Shown here piece after piece: positions 40,012-47,603 of a stretch of 64,000 nucleotides of DNA. Below the pieces are notes generated by a model. It was not told where the DNA came from, did no database searches, and worked only from the letters and a program-made list of their open reading frames with translations. The DNA lies in assembly GCA_024236075.1 (NCBI GenBank), contig JACKLE010000001.1:310001-374000 (forward strand), in the 5' to 3' direction. The number at the start of each line of letters is the position of its first letter. Position 1 is the stretch's first letter. Source of the DNA: Alphaproteobacteria bacterium (GTDB lineage: Bacteria; Pseudomonadota; Alphaproteobacteria; JACAEB01). Made by a program: the position numbers and the translations under genes.

Positions 40012-41664
40012 TCAAATCGGCATTTCGATCTTTCCGAGGCGCTGCGACAGCTTGAGGTTTTCCTCATAGTCGATGGGGATGGCGATGAGGCTCGGGCCCT
40101 CATAGGCGAGCGCCGCCTCGATGGCGGGCCTGAGGTCCACGGAATTCTTCACGTACTGGCCGTGCCAGCCGAAGGCCTTGGCGAGGCCGAGCCAGTCGGG
40201 ATTGCCGAACGAAAGGTTCGTGTGCCGATTGAACTCGTTCTGCTGCTTCCATGAGATGAGGCCGTAGCCGCCGTCGACCCACACCATGATGTTGATGTTG
40301 GAGTTCAGCCGGCGCGCCGTCTCCATCTCCTGCACGTTCATGAGGAAGTCGCCGTCGCCGGCGATGCCGAAGACCTTGCGGTCCGGGTGCACGAGGTTGG
40401 CGGCGATGAGGCCGGGCAGCGGCATGCCCATGGAGCAGAAGCCGTTCGGGATGAGGCAGGTGTTCGGCTCCTCGCACTGATAGTAGCGCGCGACCCACAT
40501 CTTGTGGGCGCCGACGCCCGAAAGGAGGACGTCCTCCGGGCCGAGGCTCGCCCGCACGTCCCAGATGGCCTTCTGCGGGCGGATCTTGCCTTCCGTCCGG
40601 TCGTCCTTGTGCGCCTCGAAATCGGCGAGCATCTTGTCGCGCACGGCCTTCTGGTAGCCGAGGTCGAATTCGAGGGGGCCGCGCTCCCGCACGCGCTCGT
40701 TCAGCATCCACAGGGCATGCGCGATGTCGCCGACCGCCTCGACGATCGGCATGTACCGGTTGTCGATCTCCGCCGGCAGGAAGTCGATGTGGACGACGTC
40801 CGTCTCGCCCTTCGGGTTCCACAGGCGCGGGTGGTACTCGACCATGTCGTAGCCGACGGTGATGACGAGATCGCTTTCGTCGACCGCGTCGGCGACGTAG
40901 TCGTGCTGGCCGAGCCCGATGGTGAAGAGGCATTGCGGCGAGGAGCGCGCCACCGCCCCCTTGCCCATGAAGGTCGAGATGACCCCGATCCCGGTCGCCT
41001 CGGCGAAGAGGCGGAGCTGCTTGGAGGCGCGCTTGCGGATGGCGCCGTTGCCGGCGATGAGGATGGGCCGCTTGGCCGCCTTCAGCGCGTCGAAGACGCG
41101 GTCCATGATCTTGTCGTCGGGACCCGGACGGCGATAGCGGCGCACGGGCAGGGGGCGCGCGAGGCTCGCGTCGCGCTTGGCGACGTCCTCGGGCAGCTCG
41201 ATCAGCACGGCGCCGGGCTTTTCCGAGCGGCAGATGCGCACGGCCTTGCGCACGATCTCGGGGATGGAGTTCGGCGCGAGGATCGAATGCGCCCATTTCG
41301 TCACGGGACGGTACATCTCCACCACATCCATGATCTGGTGGCTTTCCTTGTGCTGACGGCCGGTCGCGCCCTGGCCCGTGAGGACGAGCATGGGCGCGCG
41401 GTCCATGTTGCCGTCCGCGACGCCGGTGACGAGGTTGGTGGCGCCCGGCCCCAGCGTGCCGAGGCAGCAGGCCGGATTGCCGGTGAGGCGCCCATAGACC
41501 TCGGCCATGAAGGCCGCGCCCTGCTCGTGCCGGGTGAGCACGAAGCGGATCGGGCTCCCCTCGAGCGACATCATGAAGTCGGCGTTCTCCTCGCCGGGCA
41601 CGCCGAATATATGGGTGATGCCCTCGTTCTCGAGGCACTTCACGAGAAGGTCCGAGGCCTTCAT
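40012..41664 (-). CDS. ThDP-dependent acetolactate synthase-like enzyme
   Basis: The 550-residue product belongs to the acetolactate synthase large-subunit / pyruvate-decarboxylase-like family: glutamate in FGVPGEEN, the PP domain HEQGAAFMAEVYGRLTG and LGPGATNLVTGVADGNMDRAPML, and the ThDP motif GDGDFLMN with the metal-binding asparagine in MNVQEMET. No small regulatory subunit is adjacent, so it is probably not the biosynthetic IlvB. The adjacent aldehyde dehydrogenase suggests catabolic use of a 2-oxo acid. GAGGAG precedes the ATG. Confidence 0.9.
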   Translation of the reverse strand: MKASDLLVKCLENEGITHIFGVPGEENADFMMSLEGSPIRFVLTRHEQGAAFMAEVYGRLTGNPACCLGTLGPGATNLVTGVADGNMDRAPMLVLTGQGATGRQHKESHQIMDVVEMYRPVTKWAHSILAPNSIPEIVRKAVRICRSEKPGAVLIELPEDVAKRDASLARPLPVRRYRRPGPDDKIMDRVFDALKAAKRPILIAGNGAIRKRASKQLRLFAEATGIGVISTFMGKGAVARSSPQCLFTIGLGQHDYVADAVDESDLVITVGYDMVEYHPRLWNPKGETDVVHIDFLPAEIDNRYMPIVEAVGDIAHALWMLNERVRERGPLEFDLGYQKAVRDKMLADFEAHKDDRTEGKIRPQKAIWDVRASLGPEDVLLSGVGAHKMWVARYYQCEEPNTCLIPNGFCSMGMPLPGLIAANLVHPDRKVFGIAGDGDFLMNVQEMETARRLNSNINIMVWVDGGYGLISWKQQNEFNRHTNLSFGNPDWLGLAKAFGWHGQYVKNSVDLRPAIEAALAYEGPSLIAIPIDYEENLKLSQRLGKIEMPI

Positions 41665-41814
41665 GCGTTTCTCCTCTGCAAGGGAAATGTCCCGCGCCGG
41701 GGCGCGACAATTTTATCTCCCGCGCATGACGGGACGATGAGGGCGACGCACTCGATATGGACCGGCGGCCACTGTATCTTCGCCGCCGCGGCTTGGGAAC
41801 CGAGGGGGGTGTCG

Positions 41815-42615
41815 ATGCTTGGGGGCGAGCGGGCGCGCGCCGGCGAGCGGCCGGGGCGCGGACCTTATGTCATGTATGCGAGCCGCGGGACGGTCGAGTG
41901 CCATCAGGCGCTCATGGCGCTCTCGCTGCTGGCCCCTCCTCGCGTGCGGCTGCGCCTGCTCGAGCCCGTCCCGCGCGAGGGCGCCTGGCATGTCGATCGC
42001 GCGCATCAGCCGCGCGGCTTTTCGCTCCTCGCGCGCGGGCCGCGGCGCGTCGATCGCGCGCCGCTTCTCTGGAGCGCCTCCGAGGGAGGCGCCGTCGCCA
42101 CGGGCGCCGCAGCGGTGGCGGACGCGCTCGCGCGGCTCGCCGGGCCGAAGGGCGGACACGCGCTCATCGTCCGTGAGCGTCGCGTCGGCGAGCTCGTCGC
42201 GCTCGTCAACGAGCGCCTCGCGACGGCCCTCGTCGCGGGCGGCTCGGGCGATGCCGACGAGGCGGCGAGCGCGCGGCGCGCCGTTGCCATCTATCTCGCC
42301 ATGTTCGAGACCCAGCTTCAGGGGCGGCGCTACCTCGCGGGGGAGCGGCTGAGCCTCGCCGACCTCGCGCTCGTCTCGGTCGGCGTGCGCCTCGAGGCGG
42401 CGGAGGACAATCTCTGGGGCACCTGCCTCGACGGGCTCGAGCGCTTCCCGAGCCTGCTCGCCCATGCCCGCCGCGTGGCCGCCGAGCCGCGCCTTGCCTG
42501 GACCTTCGACGGCGAGGCGATCCTTTGCCACTATTTCGAGGGCTATGGCGTCCGGCCGCCCGCGCGCACCATCGCCGATCCGGCCCGCCTCAAGGCGCTC
42601 CTCGCCGCGCGCTAG
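41815..42615 (+). CDS. GST-like protein
   Basis: The 266-residue product has a GST C-terminal helical domain (YLAMFETQLQGRRYLAGERLSLADLALVSVGVRLEAAED) and an N-terminal part with SRGTVECHQALMALSLL, which could be the thioredoxin-fold domain. The region after it is arginine-rich. It resembles the glutathionyl-hydroquinone reductase group in layout but the motif CPxA is not seen (ECHQA is the nearest). Function uncertain. It is on the opposite strand to the ThDP gene and precedes the FGE gene. Confidence 0.65.
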   Translation: MLGGERARAGERPGRGPYVMYASRGTVECHQALMALSLLAPPRVRLRLLEPVPREGAWHVDRAHQPRGFSLLARGPRRVDRAPLLWSASEGGAVATGAAAVADALARLAGPKGGHALIVRERRVGELVALVNERLATALVAGGSGDADEAASARRAVAIYLAMFETQLQGRRYLAGERLSLADLALVSVGVRLEAAEDNLWGTCLDGLERFPSLLAHARRVAAEPRLAWTFDGEAILCHYFEGYGVRPPARTIADPARLKALLAAR

Positions 42616-42646
42616 CCATCGCGGATCGCGGTGCTACATTGCGCCG

Positions 42647-43501
42647 ATGCGTGGCGTCGCCTCTTTCGTCCTTCTGCTCGCGCTGACGGCGACCGCCCGG
42701 GCGGAGCCGCCGGGCGATATGGTGCTGGTACCGGCGGGGACGCGGGCCATCGGCTCGCAGGAGGGCTTTCCCGACGAGCGGCCGAGCTTTTCGACCGACA
42801 TCGCCGCCTTCTACCTCGACAGGAGCCCGGTGACCGTGAAGCGCTTCCGCGCCTTCGTCGAGGCGTCTGGCTACGTCACCGAGGCGGAGACATTCGGCAC
42901 CGGCGCGGTGCTGCTCACGGGCGTCGGCGCCTGGCGTCTCGTCGAGGGCGCGAACTGGCGAAAGCCGCGCGGCCCGCAGAACGAGGCGGCGCCGGACGAC
43001 CATCCGGTGACGCAGGTCTCCTGGAACGACGCGGAGGCCTTCTGCGCGGCGGAAGGCAAGCGCCTGCCGACCGAGATCGAATGGGAGCACGCGGCGCGCT
43101 TCGGGCAGGATGCGCAAGGCCATGTCTTCGAGCATCCGGGCGATGCCAAGGGGCCGGACGGCTATCGCGCCAATGTCTGGCAGGGCCTCTTCCCGGTGAC
43201 GAACACGGTCGCGGACGGCTATCGCTTCACGGCGCCCGTCGGCACCTTCGGCACGACGCCGCTCGGGCTCACCGACATGGCGGGCAATGTCTGGGAATGG
43301 ACGGCGAGCTGGTACCGCCCCTATGCGCAGCGCGAGGCGCCCTTCACGCCGGACACGAGCTCCGAGCGCGTGCAGCGCGGGGGCTCCTATCTCTGCGACG
43401 CCAATATCTGCTCGGGCTTCCGCGTCACGGCGCGCAGCCATTCGACGCCCGATTCCGCGCTCGAGCATGTCGGATTCCGTTGCGCGCGGGACGCGCCGTA
43501 G
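42647..43501 (+). CDS. Exported formylglycine-generating enzyme (SUMF1 family)
   Basis: FGE oxidises a Cys in CxPxR motifs of sulfatases to formylglycine, using copper and oxygen. The 284-residue product has a signal peptide (LLLALTATARA) and the FGE fold: MVLVPAGT, PVTVKRFRAFVEASGY, QVSWNDAEAFCAAEGKRLPTEIEWEHAAR, MAGNVWEWT. The active-site block RGGSYLCDANICSGFRVTARSHSTPDS carries both catalytic cysteines at the spacing of human FGE (C-x4-C): Cys250 and Cys255. Most SUMF1-fold paralogues lack these, so this looks like a genuine FGE. I see no sulfatase in the window. It opens a run of three exported proteins. Confidence 0.9.
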   Translation: MRGVASFVLLLALTATARAEPPGDMVLVPAGTRAIGSQEGFPDERPSFSTDIAAFYLDRSPVTVKRFRAFVEASGYVTEAETFGTGAVLLTGVGAWRLVEGANWRKPRGPQNEAAPDDHPVTQVSWNDAEAFCAAEGKRLPTEIEWEHAARFGQDAQGHVFEHPGDAKGPDGYRANVWQGLFPVTNTVADGYRFTAPVGTFGTTPLGLTDMAGNVWEWTASWYRPYAQREAPFTPDTSSERVQRGGSYLCDANICSGFRVTARSHSTPDSALEHVGFRCARDAP

Positions 43502-43545
43502 GCTTCTCTCCCTCCCGTCCGTTTCCGGGCGAAAGGAGAGATTGT

Positions 43546-44502
43546 ATGACACGTTCCCTGGCTGCCGCCTTCGCGATCCTGGCCTTCCTGGCCGTTCTGC
43601 CCGCCGCGCGGGCGGCGGACGCCGTCGTCCTCGAAGAGACGAGCTTCGAAGGCTTTCCGGTGCTCGGGGCCTATCCCAAGGACCCGGTGGGGCTCGTCTT
43701 TCTCTTCCACGGCTCCGGCGGCAGCGCGGACTTCGCGCGCCGCGACGAAACGCAGGCCGTGCTCTCGACCCTCGTCGGCGCGGGCTATGCCGTGGTCTCG
43801 ACCTCCTCGACGCAGCGCTCGAACCCCAAGCGCTGGCGGCTCGACACGCTCGATCCCGGCGCGAACGAGGATCTCGGGCGCATCGGCCGCCTCTATGCGA
43901 GCCTCCTCTCCGAGGGGAGGGCCGGCGCGGCGACGCCGGTCTTCGCCATGGGCATGTCGAACGGCGGCGGCTTCACCGTCCTCTTCGGACGGGCGGCGCA
44001 GGAGATGGGGCTGCCCATCAGGGCCATCGCCGATTACGAGGGCCCGATCGTGCGTCCCGTGGTCGAAGCGATCGAGGCGGGAAAGGCCATGGTGCCGATC
44101 TTCCTCGTCCTCGCCGAGAACGATCCCCTGGTGAATCCGAAGACGCAGCTCGCCATCGCTCAGGCGCTCGTCGAGCGCGGCCTCACCCTCGAGATCCACA
44201 TCGCGCGCGAGCGACCCGTGGCCGTGGCCGACTTCGCCGCGATCCCCGAGGTGAGCGAGGCGCAGGCGCGGGAGATCTTCGACACGCTGGTCAAGCGCGG
44301 CGTCATCGACAAGGACGGCAAGCGGCGGATGGAGCTCGCCGCGGGCCGCGAGGGCCTCGCCGCGGTCGACGCCGCGACGAAGGGACTTCCCAAGGACACG
44401 GACGTGCGCGACGCGCTCCTGCTCGCCTTCGCCTCGCACAAAATGCGTCCGGACTATGCAGAAGCGCAGCTCGCGTTCTTCGAGCGCTACAGGGGGAACT
44501 GA
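43546..44502 (+). CDS. Exported alpha/beta hydrolase
   Basis: The 318-residue product has a signal peptide (VLPAARA) and an alpha/beta fold: oxyanion loop LFHGSGGS, nucleophile elbow GMSNGG and an acid region VLAENDPLV. The C-terminal ~110 residues (from VERGLTL) carry helices unlike a simple esterase and end with YAEAQLAFFERY. An AAGGAGAG precedes the ATG. The next gene starts two bases past its stop, so they share a transcript. The substrate is unknown; an esterase or depolymerase role is only a guess. Confidence 0.8.
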   Translation: MTRSLAAAFAILAFLAVLPAARAADAVVLEETSFEGFPVLGAYPKDPVGLVFLFHGSGGSADFARRDETQAVLSTLVGAGYAVVSTSSTQRSNPKRWRLDTLDPGANEDLGRIGRLYASLLSEGRAGAATPVFAMGMSNGGGFTVLFGRAAQEMGLPIRAIADYEGPIVRPVVEAIEAGKAMVPIFLVLAENDPLVNPKTQLAIAQALVERGLTLEIHIARERPVAVADFAAIPEVSEAQAREIFDTLVKRGVIDKDGKRRMELAAGREGLAAVDAATKGLPKDTDVRDALLLAFASHKMRPDYAEAQLAFFERYRGN

Positions 44503-44504
44503 AT

Positions 44505-45767
44505 ATGTCCGTCCGCGTTGCCTTGCTCGGCCTCGTCGCCGTGGGTCTTGCCGCGAGCCCGGCGCATGCCGAGCTCTCCGCCGCTCAAGCGCGCTACGAC
44601 AGGGACGGCAGCGGTGCCCTGGAGGCCGCGGAAGCCCCTCCCGCCGTCGCGCTCTATTTCAAGGAAGCCGATGTCGACGGCAGCGGCGGCCTCGACCGGG
44701 CCGAACTCGACGGCCTCGCGCGCCAGCTCACCCTGCCGCGCAAGGGCACGCCCGACCCGGCGCTGAAGGATTTCCTCGAGGGCAAGCAGGGCTTTGCGGC
44801 CATCGACGCCTTCATGGAAAAGCTCGTCGCCGACCTGCCCCTCGAGGGCGCCGGGATATTCGTCGCGCGCGGCGGCAAGCTCGCCCATCAGGCGACCTTC
44901 GGCATCTACGATCCGGACACGGTCGTTCCGATCGCCTCCGCGTCCAAATGGCTCGCCGCGGCGACCGTGATGAGCGTCGTGGAGGAGGGGCTCCTCGACC
45001 TCGACACGCCGATCTCGGCCTATTGGGACGAGGCGACGGGCGAGGGCGGCACCATGACGCTGCGGACGATGCTCTCGCACACCGCCGGCACGGGCTCCTC
45101 GCATCTTGCCGATCAGCCGCGCAGCTTCACGCTCGAGGAAAGCGCGCGCGGGGCGCTCGCTCTGCCGCGCGTCGGCAAGCCCGGAGAGAAGTTCCAATAT
45201 GGCGGCGTCTCGCTCCAGATCGCCGGCTATCTCGCGACGCGCGCGACCGGAAAGACGTGGGCGGAGCTTTTTCAGGAGCGCATCGCGGGGCCCCTAGGCA
45301 TGAGCAACACCTGGTTCGGCTTCGCGCAGAAGCCCGAGCCGCGCGGCGAGATCACCAATCCGATCCTCGCGGCGGGGGTCTATTCGTCGCTGGCGGACTA
45401 TTCGCATTTTCTCGCCATGCTGGCGGCCGACGGCGTCTACGAGGGCAGGCAGGTCCTGAAGAAGAGCACCATCGACGAGATGGCGCACGACTACACGGGC
45501 CGCTCGGCGACGCTCGGGCAGCGCACCAGCGTCGGCGATCCGCGCGGCTACGGCTTCGGCGAGTGGTGCGACGAGTTCGGCTCGGGCGATGCGTGCCTCG
45601 TCGTCAACAGCGGGGGAGCCTTCGGCGTGCTGCCGAGGCTTGACCGGCGCGACGGGACCGTGATCCTCCTCTTCGTGAAGGATCGCATGGGGCCCATGCG
45701 CCCCTATTGGACGGCGATCATCGGCACGGCCCAGGCCACGCTCGACGCTGCGCCCGCCGGCCAGTGA
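44505..45767 (+). CDS. Exported serine hydrolase with an EF-hand calcium module (fusion)
   Basis: The 420-residue product has a signal peptide (SPAHA), then two perfect EF-hand loops, DRDGSGALEAAE (32-43) and DVDGSGGLDRAE (56-67), and a class C beta-lactamase-like serine hydrolase domain. The catalytic SxxK is Ser145-Ala-Ser-Lys148 (IASASKWLAAAT). A tyrosine in KFQYGGVS may serve as the second catalytic residue. A calcium-dependent hydrolase or esterase in the periplasm is inferred. It is in the same transcript as the hydrolase upstream and followed by enoyl-CoA hydratase after 25 bases. Confidence 0.87.
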   Translation: MSVRVALLGLVAVGLAASPAHAELSAAQARYDRDGSGALEAAEAPPAVALYFKEADVDGSGGLDRAELDGLARQLTLPRKGTPDPALKDFLEGKQGFAAIDAFMEKLVADLPLEGAGIFVARGGKLAHQATFGIYDPDTVVPIASASKWLAAATVMSVVEEGLLDLDTPISAYWDEATGEGGTMTLRTMLSHTAGTGSSHLADQPRSFTLEESARGALALPRVGKPGEKFQYGGVSLQIAGYLATRATGKTWAELFQERIAGPLGMSNTWFGFAQKPEPRGEITNPILAAGVYSSLADYSHFLAMLAADGVYEGRQVLKKSTIDEMAHDYTGRSATLGQRTSVGDPRGYGFGEWCDEFGSGDACLVVNSGGAFGVLPRLDRRDGTVILLFVKDRMGPMRPYWTAIIGTAQATLDAAPAGQ

Positions 45768-45792
45768 TAGGCCCGTCCGCGAAAGGAACGTC

Positions 45793-46608
45793 ATGGCCTT
45801 CTGGACCGAGGCCCGCGAGGGCGCCGTCGCCATTGCCCGCTTCGCCAACGAGCCGCGCAACACGCTCACTCTCGCCGGCGTCGAGGAGCTGTCCGAGATC
45901 GTCGGGCGCTGGGAGAGGGACGAGACCCTGCGCGTCGCCATCCTGACCGGCGCCTCGGAGCGCTTCTTCGTCGCGCATTACGATGTCGGTCAGCTCGCTG
46001 AGGGCTCGGACCGCCTGCGCGCGCCGGACGCTCCAGGTCCCAGCGAGGAGCTGCATCTCTTCAATCGGGTCATGCTGCGCCTCGAAGCGCTCGACAAGAT
46101 CGTCGTCGCCGCGCTCAACGGCCAGGCCATGGGCGGCGGCTTCGAGCTTGCGCTCGCCTGCGACTTCCGCCTCGCCCGCGACGGGGACTGGCGCTACGGG
46201 CTGCCGGAAACGGGCGTCGGCATCATTCCGGGCGCGGGCGGCACGCAGCGCATGACGCGGCTCGTGGGCGTCGCGCGCGCGCTCGACCTCATCCTCCATG
46301 GGCGCCCCCTTTCGCCGGACGGGGCGCTCGCGCTCGGCCTCGTCTCGCGCGTCTTTCCGCCCGAGACCTTTTGGTCCTCGGTCATGGGCTTTGCGGCAAA
46401 TCTCGCCGCGCGCGCGCCCATCGCGCTCCGCGAGGCGAAGGCCTGCGTGCGGGCCGCCGCCGAGCTTCCGTTCACGGAGGGATTGCGGCTCGAGCAGGCG
46501 GCCTTCCGCCGCTGCATGGAGAGCGAGGACGCGAACGGCGCGATGCGCGCCTATCTCGACGGCAAGACCTTCGCGTCGCCGTTCGGCTATCCGTTCAAGG
46601 GGCGATAG
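45793..46608 (+). CDS. Enoyl-CoA hydratase/isomerase family protein
   Basis: The 271-residue product is a crotonase-fold enzyme: ALNGQAMGGGFELALACDFRLA supplies the oxyanion hole, and LPETGVGIIPGAGGTQRMTRLVG the catalytic-acid region. It probably hydrates a 2-enoyl-CoA or acts on another CoA ester. There is no targeting signal, so unlike the three genes before it this is cytoplasmic. The SDR gene begins 3 bases past its stop. Confidence 0.92.
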   Translation: MAFWTEAREGAVAIARFANEPRNTLTLAGVEELSEIVGRWERDETLRVAILTGASERFFVAHYDVGQLAEGSDRLRAPDAPGPSEELHLFNRVMLRLEALDKIVVAALNGQAMGGGFELALACDFRLARDGDWRYGLPETGVGIIPGAGGTQRMTRLVGVARALDLILHGRPLSPDGALALGLVSRVFPPETFWSSVMGFAANLAARAPIALREAKACVRAAAELPFTEGLRLEQAAFRRCMESEDANGAMRAYLDGKTFASPFGYPFKGR

Positions 46609-46611
46609 GGC

Positions 46612-47445
46612 ATGGAGATCTCCTTCGCGGGCAAGGTGGCGCTGGTCACGGGCGCGGCGGCGGGCATCGGCGCCGCTCTCGCGCGGGGCTTCGCCGGGGC
46701 CGGGGCCAAGGTCCTCCTTTGCGACGTGCTCGACGAGAAGGGCGAGGCCGAGGCGGCCTCCATTCGCAAGGCCGGGGGCGAGGCGCGCTATGTCCGGCTC
46801 GACGTCTCGGACGAAACGGCGATCGGCGCGCTCGTCGGCGAGGTCGCGCGCGAGTGGGGGGGCATCGACGTCCTCCTCAGCAATGCCGGCATCGCCGGCA
46901 CCTACACCATTCCCCAATTGCCGGGCGAGCATTGGCGGCGCGTGCTCGAGGTCAACCTTTCGGCAAGCTTCTACCTCACCAAGGCCGTCGCGCCCTCCAT
47001 GCGCGCGCGCGGCGGCGGCACGATCCTCGTCACCTCGTCGGTCGCGGCCGAGCACGTGGCCTACTTCTCGGGGGCCCACTACGCGACCACGAAGACGGCG
47101 CTCATCGGCTTCGTGCGCCACGCCGCTTTCGAGCTCGGCCGCCACCGGATCCGCGTGAACGCGCTCCTGCCCGGCCCCATGGCGAACCGCATGGGTGCGG
47201 CAGGACGTCACAGCGACGGCCGCCTTGCGGCCACCGCCGCCAACATGCCGCTCCAGCGCGCGGTCGAGCCCGAGGACGTCGCGCATGCCGCGCTTTTCCT
47301 GGCCTCGCCCTATGCCTCGGCGATCACCGGCGTCGCGCTGCCGGTCGATGTCGGCTTCCTCACCGGCCGGGGCGTCGCGCTCGCTCCCTATTTCGCGCTG
47401 CACGGCGAGGCCTTTCTTCCCGACGGCGCCGAGCCCAGCGACTAG
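46612..47445 (+). CDS. Short-chain dehydrogenase/reductase
   Basis: The 277-residue product has the SDR cofactor motif TGAAAGIGAALARGF, LSNAGIAG (NAG), a catalytic serine in TSSVAAEH and YxxxK in YATTKTALI. It reduces or oxidises an alcohol with NAD(P)H. The C-terminus GVALPVDVGFLTGRG is as in classical SDRs. It probably acts with the hydratase on the same substrate class; the pathway is not identified. Confidence 0.93.
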   Translation: MEISFAGKVALVTGAAAGIGAALARGFAGAGAKVLLCDVLDEKGEAEAASIRKAGGEARYVRLDVSDETAIGALVGEVAREWGGIDVLLSNAGIAGTYTIPQLPGEHWRRVLEVNLSASFYLTKAVAPSMRARGGGTILVTSSVAAEHVAYFSGAHYATTKTALIGFVRHAAFELGRHRIRVNALLPGPMANRMGAAGRHSDGRLAATAANMPLQRAVEPEDVAHAALFLASPYASAITGVALPVDVGFLTGRGVALAPYFALHGEAFLPDGAEPSD

Positions 47446-47603
47446 AGCTTGCCCGGCGCGCCTTCGGGGCGAGGATTTGCTGCGGTGCACTTACTACCGA
47501 TTTCGCCGATCTCCCTCGCGCAAAATTAACCACTGCCGTCGCAGAATTCGGCCGTTCGCCATCCGTCGGGACGGTGTGCCGCAATGCGTCGGAGCCTCTG
47601 GCC

